From: Ruminococcus sp.
Lineage (GTDB): Bacteria; Bacillota; Clostridia; Oscillospirales; Acutalibacteraceae
Assembly: GCA_022779485.1 (NCBI GenBank)
Contig: JALFTC010000019.1
Coordinates: 1-47,556 of the forward strand
DNA length: 47,556 nt
Reading direction: 5' to 3'
This document shows positions 15,896 through 23,800 of this stretch, in pieces. The translations under genes were made by a program, and so were the position numbers. The notes beneath the pieces were generated by a model. It searched no databases and was not told where the DNA came from. It saw nothing but the letters and a program-made list of their open reading frames with translations. The number at the start of each line of letters is the position of its first letter. Within the stretch, counting starts at the first letter, position 1.

Positions 15896-16645
15896 TTATT
15901 CATATGAAATTACACTTGCCCAAGAGGTTAGGAGTTCCTTTTCTTCAGGTTTACCCTTTACGGACTGAGATGCTGCTACTATTGGCATCCACTCCTGTAC
16001 AAGCTGTACAGGTATATCAGCCTTTTGGCTGAACAGATGGAGATACTTTTTAGCTACATCTTCTTTTCCCTCAAGGACAAAGATAAGGTAGGTTCTGGCG
16101 GCGTCAGCGGAGGCATTGCCCTGTGTTGCGTGGGACCAGTCGATTACATATGGTGTGCCGTCCTCAGTAACGATAATATTACTTGGGTTGAAGTCGCCAT
16201 GACAAACCTTGTGATGCTTGTGCATACCGCTTAGGCGGGTTTGTAGCTCGTATCTTGTTGTAGCATCCAAATCGGTTTCGTCAATTTTACGCTTCATCTT
16301 ATCCCACAGTTTGTTAAGAAGCGGTGACTTTCTGCCCAAAATGTCAAGCTGTACATTAACAAACAGCTCAAGATATTCGTCAAGCTTGTCAGGGTTTTCA
16401 GCCATAAGCTGTGCAAGGGTTTTTCCCTCAATATAGTCAGAAACTATTGCCCATTTGCCCTCGATTTTTGTAACCTCCAAAATCTTAGGCATTTTAAGAC
16501 CTGTTTCTTCAACACGGGACTGGTTTAGTGCCTCGTTGAGAACATCGGACTTTCTATAATTTTCGTCGAAAACTTTAATACATCTATCTCCATCTTTGTA
16601 TATAACTTTATCTTTTCTTTCAGCCAGAACCTTTTCAAATTTCAT
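15896..16645 (-). CDS. APH/choline-kinase-like phosphotransferase
   Basis: 249 aa, a kinase-fold small-molecule phosphotransferase of the APH family. Visible are the substrate/catalytic loop VCHGDFNPSNIIV (HGDxNxxN, near residue 150) and the metal-binding YVIDWSHA (IDW, near 168). An N-lobe Lys (DRCIKVF) and ATP-contacting YIEGKTLAQL are also present. It resembles the paralogous clostridial family annotated as aminoglycoside phosphotransferases, most members of which are not proven resistance enzymes. The substrate could be a sugar, choline or an amino alcohol. It is monocistronic between hydA and adhE on the - strand, with ribosome binding site AAAGGA and a -10 TATAAT at 16706-16701. No evidence of mobility around it. 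Confidence 0.8.
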   Translation of the reverse strand: MKFEKVLAERKDKVIYKDGDRCIKVFDENYRKSDVLNEALNQSRVEETGLKMPKILEVTKIEGKWAIVSDYIEGKTLAQLMAENPDKLDEYLELFVNVQLDILGRKSPLLNKLWDKMKRKIDETDLDATTRYELQTRLSGMHKHHKVCHGDFNPSNIIVTEDGTPYVIDWSHATQGNASADAARTYLIFVLEGKEDVAKKYLHLFSQKADIPVQLVQEWMPIVAASQSVKGKPEEKELLTSWASVISYE

Positions 16646-16700
16646 AAAATATCAATCCTTTCATATAGAACAAATAAAAAAGCTTTTCTGCTTTGGTTAT

Positions 16701-16706
16701 ATTATA
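16701..16706 (-). promoter_or_regulatory. -10 box for the phosphotransferase gene
   Basis: TATAAT on the - strand ~55 nt upstream of the ATG. The -35 region (TATACT at 18-bp spacing) is poor. Confidence 0.45.
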
Positions 16707-16939
16707 CAACATTCCGCTTGGTTAAGTATAGCGTTAAAATTGCTGAAATAAGCCTTGTATATTTATTCAAAAACACCATAGCATTCTTTATAATACACAA
16801 AAACATAGAGATATTTTATGCAAATAATACAAATCTTCTTATCAAAACAGCTATGAAATGTGTCAACACTTTAACAATCTTTTGTGCAAATTAACGAACT
16901 TTTAACAATCTTTTAAAACTGTAATTTGTCAAAAAAGTA

Positions 16940-16961
16940 TCCCCCAACCTAAGTTGGGGGA
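16940..16961 (-). terminator. adhE terminator
   Basis: Perfect 9-bp stem TCCCCCAAC / GTTGGGGGA with a 4-nt loop, followed on the - strand by TACTTTTTTGAC, 23 bp past the adhE stop. The remaining 16707-16930 stretch is A/T-rich with no gene. Confidence 0.85.
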
Positions 16962-16983
16962 CAGCATATTTATACAGTATATA

Positions 16984-19584
16984 TTATTCGCCGTAGTAAG
17001 CCTTAAGATACATTTCCTTAATCTCAGAGATAAGTGGGTATCTTGGGTTAGCACCTGTGCACTGGTCGTCAAATGCGTCCTCGCACATCTGGTCAAGTGT
17101 TTCAAGGAACTTATCCTCAGGAACATCATAATCCTTGATAGTCTTCTTAATGCCAACTCTTTCCTTAAGCTCGTCAATCATCTTGATGAGGTTTTCTACC
17201 TTATCCTCGTCTGTCTTGCCCTTAGCACCAAGGTAAGTAGCAAACTCAGCATATCTTGCCATTGTCTTTGGATGGTCATACTGGCTGAATGTACCCATCT
17301 TTCTTGGGCATTCTGAAGCATTGAATCTGATAACCTCGTCAATGAGGAGAGCGTTTGCAATACCGTGTGGCAGGTGATGATAAGCACCAAGCTTATGAGC
17401 CATTGAGTGACATACACCAAGGAAAGCATTTGCAAATGACATACCTGCCATTGTAGCAGCATTAGCCATCTTTTCTCTTGCAACAGGGTCGTTAGGACCG
17501 TTGTCGTAGCATCTTGGTAGATACTCGAAGATTGTCTTTGCAGCCTTAAGTGCAAGACCGTCTGTGTAATCAGTTGCCATAATAGAAGCAAAAGCCTCTA
17601 ATGCGTGTGTAAGTGCGTCAATACCAGATGCTGATGTAAGACCCTTAGGAGCTGTCATATGCATATCTGTATCAACGATAGCCATATTTGGAAGAAGCTC
17701 GTAGTCAGCAAGAGGATACTTAATACCGCTCTTTTCGTCTGTGATAACAGCAAATGGAGTTACTTCTGAACCTGTACCTGCTGATGTTGGAACACAGATA
17801 AAGTAAGCCTTTTCGCCCATCTTAGGGAATGTGTAAACTCTCTTACGGATATCAATGAATCTCATAGCCATATCCATAAAGTCTGCCTCAGGATGCTCGT
17901 AGAGAACCCACATAATCTTACCTGCGTCCATTGCAGAACCACCGCCGATAGCGATGATGCAGTCAGGCTCAAATGCCTTCATCTGCTCTGCACCCTCTTT
18001 TGCACAAGCAAGTGTTGGGTCCGGAGCAACATTGAAGAATGTTGTGTGGGTAATGCCCATCTCGTCCAACTTATCTGTTACGGATTTTGTGTAGCCATTC
18101 TTATATAGGAACTGGTCTGTTACAATGAATACTCTCTTCTTATTCATTACATCCTTAAGCTCCTGGAGGGCTACAGGCAGACAGCCCTTCTTAAGATAAA
18201 CCTTTTCAGGTGCTCTGAACCAAAGCATATTTTCCCTTCTCTCTGCAACTGTCTTGATATTGATTAAGTGTTTTACTCCAACATTTTCTGATACGGAGTT
18301 TCCGCCCCATGAGCCACAACCAAGTGTGAGGGATGGTGCTAATTTAAAGTTGTAGAGGTCACCGATACCACCGTGGGATGATGGTGTATTAACAAGAATT
18401 CTACAAGTCTTCATTCTCTTTGCGAATTCGTCAATCTTATCCTTCTCTGTTACTGCGTTGCAGTAAAGTGAAGATGTATGACCGTAACCACCGTCAGCAA
18501 CAAGATGCTCAGCCTTGTCAAGAGCGTCTTCAAAGTCCTCTGCCTTATAGAAAGCAAGAACAGGAGAAAGCTTTTCGTGAGCAAATTCCTCTGCAATGTC
18601 AACGCTGTCAACTTCACCGATGATAATCTTTGTGTCAACAGGAACATCAACGCCTGCAAGGGAAGCGATTGTGTGTGCAGACTGACCAACAATCTTTGCG
18701 TTAAGTGCGCCGTTGATAAGGATAGTCTTTCTAACCTTTTCGGTTTCTTCTTCGTTAAGGAAGTAGCATCCTCTGTACTGGAATTCCTTCTTAACCTTAT
18801 CGTAAACACTCTTGAGAGCGATAACTGACTGTTCAGAAGCACAAATCATACCGTTATCAAATGTCTTTGAGTGAATAATAGATGAAACAGCAAGGAGAAT
18901 ATCTGCTGTGTCGTCAATGATAGCAGGAGTGTTACCGGCACCAACGCCAAGTGCAGGCTTACCGCTGGAGTATGCAGCCTTAACCATTCCCGGACCACCG
19001 GTAGCAAGAATGATGTCAGCTTCCTTCATAACTAGGTTTGTCATTTCAAGGGATGGAACATCAATCCAACCGATAATTCCCTCAGGAGCACCGGCTGCTA
19101 CTGCTGCTTCAAGAACTACCTTTGCAGCGGCGATTGTGGATGCCTTTGCTCTTGGGTGAGGAGAGATGATGATACCGTTTCTTGTCTTAAGTGAAATTAA
19201 TGTTTTGAAAATAGCTGTTGATGTTGGGTTTGTTGTTGGTATAACTGCTGCTACAACACCGATTGGTTCAGCAAGCTTAATTGTACCAAAGGATTCGTCC
19301 CTTTCGATAACATCACAGGTCTTAACATTTTTGTATGCGTTATAAATGTGTTCTGCGGCATAGTTGTTCTTGATAACCTTATCTTCAACTACACCCATTC
19401 CTGTTTCTTCCACTGCCATTTTAGCAAGAGGAATTCTCTGTTTATTTGCAGCTACTGCTGCTGCCTTAAAGATAGCGTCAACCTGTTCCTGAGTATATGT
19501 TGAAAACTTCTTTTGGGCTTCACGCACTTCTGCAAGCTTTGCTTCTAAAGCTTCAACAGAATCTACGATGCTATAATTTGACAT
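16984..19584 (-). CDS. adhE: bifunctional acetaldehyde-CoA / alcohol dehydrogenase
   Basis: 866 aa, the normal AdhE length. The N-terminal aldehyde dehydrogenase half (about 1-440) shows the NAD-binding/catalytic region with [11 protein letters not shown], whose Cys (~residue 245) forms the acyl-enzyme. The C-terminal iron-dependent alcohol dehydrogenase half (about 455-866) shows [13 protein letters not shown] and the metal-ligand stretch [19 protein letters not shown] with the conserved histidines. It converts acetyl-CoA to ethanol with two NADH, regenerating NAD+ in fermentation. Family members form spirosome filaments. It is transcribed alone, with ribosome binding site AAAGGAG and a Rex-type operator over its promoter. 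Together with the NADH-linked hydrogenase it forms the cell's reductant-disposal choice between H2 and ethanol. Confidence 0.97.
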   Translation of the reverse strand: MSNYSIVDSVEALEAKLAEVREAQKKFSTYTQEQVDAIFKAAAVAANKQRIPLAKMAVEETGMGVVEDKVIKNNYAAEHIYNAYKNVKTCDVIERDESFGTIKLAEPIGVVAAVIPTTNPTSTAIFKTLISLKTRNGIIISPHPRAKASTIAAAKVVLEAAVAAGAPEGIIGWIDVPSLEMTNLVMKEADIILATGGPGMVKAAYSSGKPALGVGAGNTPAIIDDTADILLAVSSIIHSKTFDNGMICASEQSVIALKSVYDKVKKEFQYRGCYFLNEEETEKVRKTILINGALNAKIVGQSAHTIASLAGVDVPVDTKIIIGEVDSVDIAEEFAHEKLSPVLAFYKAEDFEDALDKAEHLVADGGYGHTSSLYCNAVTEKDKIDEFAKRMKTCRILVNTPSSHGGIGDLYNFKLAPSLTLGCGSWGGNSVSENVGVKHLINIKTVAERRENMLWFRAPEKVYLKKGCLPVALQELKDVMNKKRVFIVTDQFLYKNGYTKSVTDKLDEMGITHTTFFNVAPDPTLACAKEGAEQMKAFEPDCIIAIGGGSAMDAGKIMWVLYEHPEADFMDMAMRFIDIRKRVYTFPKMGEKAYFICVPTSAGTGSEVTPFAVITDEKSGIKYPLADYELLPNMAIVDTDMHMTAPKGLTSASGIDALTHALEAFASIMATDYTDGLALKAAKTIFEYLPRCYDNGPNDPVAREKMANAATMAGMSFANAFLGVCHSMAHKLGAYHHLPHGIANALLIDEVIRFNASECPRKMGTFSQYDHPKTMARYAEFATYLGAKGKTDEDKVENLIKMIDELKERVGIKKTIKDYDVPEDKFLETLDQMCEDAFDDQCTGANPRYPLISEIKEMYLKAYYGE

Positions 19585-19610
19585 AGTTTTATCTCCTTTT
19601 ACAAAAGTCT

Positions 19611-19628
19611 ATGTTAAAATATTAACAA
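19611..19628 (-). promoter_or_regulatory. Rex-type redox operator
   Basis: On the - strand TTGTTAATATTTTAACAT matches the clostridial Rex consensus TTGTTAA-N4-TTAACAA at 13 of 14 fixed positions. It overlaps the predicted -10 of adhE. Rex releases DNA when NADH/NAD+ is high, so adhE would be induced when reductant accumulates. Site is seen; Rex binding is inferred from the family. Confidence 0.75.
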
Positions 19629-19647
19629 ATCTTTTCGGATTTGTAAA
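19619..19647 (-). promoter_or_regulatory. adhE promoter
   Basis: On the - strand TTTACA (19647-19642), a 17-bp spacer and TAATAT (19624-19619), 35 nt upstream of the ATG. The -10 lies inside the Rex-type palindrome. Confidence 0.6.
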
Positions 19648-19865
19648 CACTATATTTTATTTTCCCTGTTTTACACAATAACTCCTATCAAATGCATAAT
19701 AAAGTTAGAAAAAATGCTCGTAAAAAATAACTGTTTTTTACAAAGATTTCTTATGGATATAAAGTGCAGTATATTTTGTGTATTTTATACGGAAAAATAC
19801 TCCTGTAAACTGTTCTGTTTCCTGTATTTTATGCTGTGATTTTCAGGAAGTTCCGGCAAAAGAAA

Positions 19866-19890
19866 AAGGCTGTTACAATGTAACAACCTT
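19866..19890 (-). terminator. mntP terminator
   Basis: The stem AAGG-TGTTACA / TGTAACA-CCTT (one mismatch) is followed on the - strand by TTTTTCTTTT, just past the mntP stop. The rest of 19650-19865 shows no gene. Confidence 0.7.
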
Positions 19891-19895
19891 GAATA

Positions 19896-20486
19896 TTACA
19901 GAATATTAAAATGCTCCAGCAAAATTTTTATTCCAAGGCAGATAAGGATTATACCACCGGCAAGTTCTGCCTTGCTCTTATATTTCAGTCCGAATATATT
20001 TCCAATCTTTACACCTATACAGGACAGTACAAATGTTGTAACACCTATAATCACAGCGCCCAAAAGCGTGTTTAAAAAATCCCCTGTAAAGCTCATAATG
20101 GAAACGGGAACACAGGCAAAGGTAACCCCAACAGCCAATGCGTCAATGCTTGTTGCAACAGCCATTGTAAGCATAACCTTAAATCCGAGGCTGTCGTTTG
20201 CCTTTTCTTCCTCCTTAGATACAGCCTCCTTAATCATATTACCGCCGATAAGGGAAAGGAGAACAAATGCAATCCAAGGGGTAATTCCCGTTATATAGCC
20301 GGTAAAGCCTGCACCAAGCAAATAACCTATTATAGGCATCAGTGCCTGAAAACCGCCAAACCATATTCCGCATATTGCGGCTTTTTTCAAATTTATTTTA
20401 GGAATTGCAAGACCCTTGCACACTGACACCGCAAAGGCATCCATAGAAAGTCCCACAGCCAACAAAATAATTTCGGTTAGTCCCAT
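19896..20486 (-). CDS. mntP: MntP-family manganese efflux pump
   Basis: 196 aa from the ATG at 20486. A TTG three codons upstream abuts the GGA of the ribosome binding site and is unlikely. It is a six-helix membrane protein with the two pseudo-symmetric MntP motifs: [15 protein letters not shown] in helix 1 and the equivalent [14 protein letters not shown] in helix 4. Both carry the conserved Asp needed for Mn2+ transport in the family. It exports Mn2+ from the cytoplasm. No yybP-ykoY manganese riboswitch was recognisable in the 150 bp upstream, which contain only A/T-rich sequence and the terminator of the preceding small gene. Confidence 0.92.
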   Translation of the reverse strand: MGLTEIILLAVGLSMDAFAVSVCKGLAIPKINLKKAAICGIWFGGFQALMPIIGYLLGAGFTGYITGITPWIAFVLLSLIGGNMIKEAVSKEEEKANDSLGFKVMLTMAVATSIDALAVGVTFACVPVSIMSFTGDFLNTLLGAVIIGVTTFVLSCIGVKIGNIFGLKYKSKAELAGGIILICLGIKILLEHFNIL

Positions 20487-20600
20487 AAACAACAATCCTT
20501 TTTTGGAATAAGGCTATAATATTATATCAAAAATAAAATGTCAACATAACCAAGGTATAATTTTCCTTTTAAGTTTCCATTATTCTGTAAACAGAAAAAA

Positions 20601-20624
20601 AGGCTACCCCATACGGGATAGCCT
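20601..20624 (-). terminator. terminator of the 36-aa peptide gene
   Basis: The stem AGGCTA.CCC / GGG.TAGCCT (one mismatch, 4-nt loop) is followed on the - strand by seven Ts. It lies 14 bp past the small gene's stop, so that gene is its own transcription unit. Confidence 0.8.
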
Positions 20625-20637
20625 CTTTAAGTTTTAG

Positions 20638-20748
20638 TTAGTCTTCGCTACCAGTTATTCCGCCGTTAATATCGCCGTTGTTAGATGCACTAGCAACAAG
20701 GTCATTCTTTACTGCGATAATCTCAATATCAGGTGTTGTGTAATTCAT
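20638..20748 (-). CDS. 36-aa peptide, unknown function
   Basis: Short open frame with a near-ideal ribosome binding site (GAGGAGG, 7 nt before ATG) and its own terminator. The peptide starts MNYTTPDIEIIAVKNDLVAS and ends in a Gly/Asn/Asp/Ser-rich, cysteine-free tail (ASNNGDINGGITGSED). The [N/K]Y-x-x-P-x-[IV]-E-[IV] head plus small-residue tail recalls a loose class of short clostridial peptides that look like leader-core precursors, but no modifying enzyme is adjacent. It is placed between mntP and the large CotH protein gene. It could be a RiPP-like precursor, a secreted signal or a small cytoplasmic protein. Existence is well supported, function unknown. Confidence 0.72.
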   Translation of the reverse strand: MNYTTPDIEIIAVKNDLVASASNNGDINGGITGSED

Positions 20749-20825
20749 AGCAATCCTCCTCTTAACACTAAAACATTATTTTACCAGTTTGATTATAAAA
20801 TACTTATTTTTATTTGTCAAGCAAA

Positions 20826-23800
20826 TTATGAAAACAGTGAGGCATTAGTAACAACATCACCATATACTTCATAGGTATTGCCGTTGGCATCCTTGTAGGT
20901 TACATATGCTCTTAGGAACCAAATATCTCCATAGAATACATTGGACTTTGTCCAAGCATATTGTAACATCTGATAATTGAGACTTTCTACATTTTCTACC
21001 TTCTTATATGTTGCGTTATCATATGTGAAACTATCTGCAGATGCTCCTATCATTTCGTTATTGGTTGCTAACAATCCTCCTGAAATAATAGTACAATCAG
21101 TCGGTACAGTCAATACTGCCATTACACTCATCTTATTTGTTGTTTCATTTAGAGAAATAGATGAAATTTCTGCAATAGCCTTTGTATCAACAACCTCATT
21201 CTCATCAACAAATACTGCTGTAATTGTTGTATCAGAATTCAAATACAATAGATGAATTCTTGAATAGGATAAAATGTTACCGTCTTGATCTTCCCAATAT
21301 GCAAACTTCTTGCCTGCTTCAGCGACCTTTGGCTGTACCTTAATTGCATTGATAGTCTTATATGAGCCTGTTGTGTTTCCGGCATCTGCTGTATTGTTAT
21401 CAACAGAAACGATTGTACCACCGTTGATTGTAAGGCTGAAGTAAATATCTTCTGCCTCATAAACAGCCTTAACAGTTACATTTCCGCTTTGAGATGCTGT
21501 GTAAATGTCACTTACAGTACATTCTGTTGTTCCATTAATTGACCAGAACTTAAATGTGTAACCTGACTTAGCATAAGGTGTTGGAAGTTTAATCTCATCT
21601 GCACTGCCATAGCACATTGAGGAATTAATCTGATTATATCCACTCATAAATGTTACAACACCGGCACTTGCCTGTGAATATACTGCTGTCAGACTTGTTT
21701 TTTCTGTGAACATAAATGTGTAAGACTGTGAGTATGAAACAATTTTTCCGTTATCGCTAATCCAGTAAAGGAAGTCATATCCGTCAATTCCAGTTGGTGT
21801 AAGGGTTACATACTGACCGGTCTTAACATCCTTGTTGTCGTAGAAGATAGACTGTGTTGTTTCCACACCGTTTGCACCAAGCTTAACCTTAAGTCCTGTA
21901 CCGCCAACTACCTGAACCTTTAGCTCAGCACCCGGTAGCTGGGTGAACTTTGCAACTACTTCTGTGTTGTCGGTTACTGTAAATGTGTAGGTTGAAGAGC
22001 TTGATACCCTTGTATCGCCAACATAGTAGCCTGCAAATGTGTAGCCCTCGTTTGCCTTTGCTTTTAGGGTTACTGATGTACCGTAGTCAACAGCATCTGT
22101 TGGGCAACCTGTTACTGTACCGTTTACTGTTGAAACACTTACAGAGTACTTATTCAGTGTGCCTGTAAATACCGCTGTGTAGGTTGCGTCTACGTTTACT
22201 GTTTCTACAATATCCTTATCCCAACCGCTGAAGGTGTATGTATATTGCTGGTCTGCCGGTCTAACAGGTGTTTCTGTCGGAACAACTACCGCTTCTCCTG
22301 CATCATATTTCTGTGTGCTGATTACTGTGCCGTCATAGTTTTTGAATGTTACGGTGTATTTGTCATTAACTGTAACATTAAGTGTTGCTGTTGCTGTTTC
22401 AAATGTGCCTGTGGCTGTTACTGTAATAGTAGCATTACCCTTGGCAACTGCCTTTACCACACCTTTTTCGTCAACTGTTGCAACAGCTGTGTTTGATGAT
22501 TCGTATGACAATGTACCCTTGCTTGAAGCAGGAGTAATTGTGTATTCACCACCAACCATAAGTTCAACAGCAGATGTGCTTAGTTTAACAGCAGGAGTTA
22601 CAACTGAATAGGTAGCTACTTCATAAGCAGATGATGAACCACCGGTAATGTAGTACCCTGTTCCGTCATTTGCTGATGTAATATTATAAATTTCTTTTGT
22701 CTGTGATTTACCGTCACTGCTTGCAAAGATAACGCTGTCATATAGGGATGTATCCATTGTACAGGAATAAATATCCTGATTCTGTGAGTTTTTACCTATC
22801 TTTGTACAGGACTTGCCGGGCCAAGAAGCACTTTCATTGGTTTTTGTTGTATTATTCCAAATCCAAGCTTTAACTGAACCCCAGCTCTTGTTGTCTGTAA
22901 AGTAAAGTGTGATTATTGATGAAACAGGCTCGCTGACTGTTACAACGCAGGTTGCAGATAAACCGCCTGCTGTGGCTGTGATAGTTGCAGTACCCTCTGC
23001 TACTGCAGTAACAACACCGTTATCAACAGTTGCAACACTTTCGTTGTCAGTTGACCATGTTACATCCTCGTCAATGTTAGTCTTTTTAACTGTAAGAGTT
23101 GATGTATCACCAACTGTAAGGCTAAGTGTTGTAGGAGATACTGTAAGCTTTGGATCGGTTGGATTTGTAACTGTATAGCTTACCTCATCACTTGCAAGTA
23201 CAAAGCCTGTGTCCTTACCTGCCTTTGTTGGGTAAGCATTTACAGAAACTGTGTAAACATCACCGGCTGTGGCTGTGTCGGACAGAGTAACTGTGTTTGA
23301 GCCAATCTTAGTAATTGTCTTTGTATTTGTACCGTTGGTATAGGTAAATTCATAGGTATAGTCACCAAAGCCCAGGGTTGTTGAATCTGCAGTAATTGTT
23401 CCCGGTGTAGCCTCGGCTACAATAGAGTTGTCATCTGCCTGACTAACTGAAAGCTGTGTGGATGAACCACTCTTGTTGTAAGACACAGCTGTACCTATGT
23501 TATTGTTCATCCAAGAAGCACGACTGCTTGCCCAGTTATTAAGGAAATTAACAGCCTCAGACCATGTTGAGCCTGTATTTGCACTTCCCCATCCGCCGAT
23601 TGGGTCGTTTGCAATAAAGTGATAACGGTCTTCGTTCATAGCTACAGAAGCGCTTAGCTTATTTGTGTAGTCATTCTTTATAAGACCGCTTGAGCCGTAG
23701 AGCTTTTGAATTTCAGGGTAAACATTGTATTTCCACTGAATCTTTACTCTTGACCAGAAGTCATCAATTTTACAAAGACTTGTAACAAGGTTATCTACAT

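Noticed and set aside
15896..16645. Aminoglycoside resistance gene
   Set aside because: The APH fold is clear, but the family is broad and there is no mobile context or close match to known resistance enzymes, so only a generic phosphotransferase is called.
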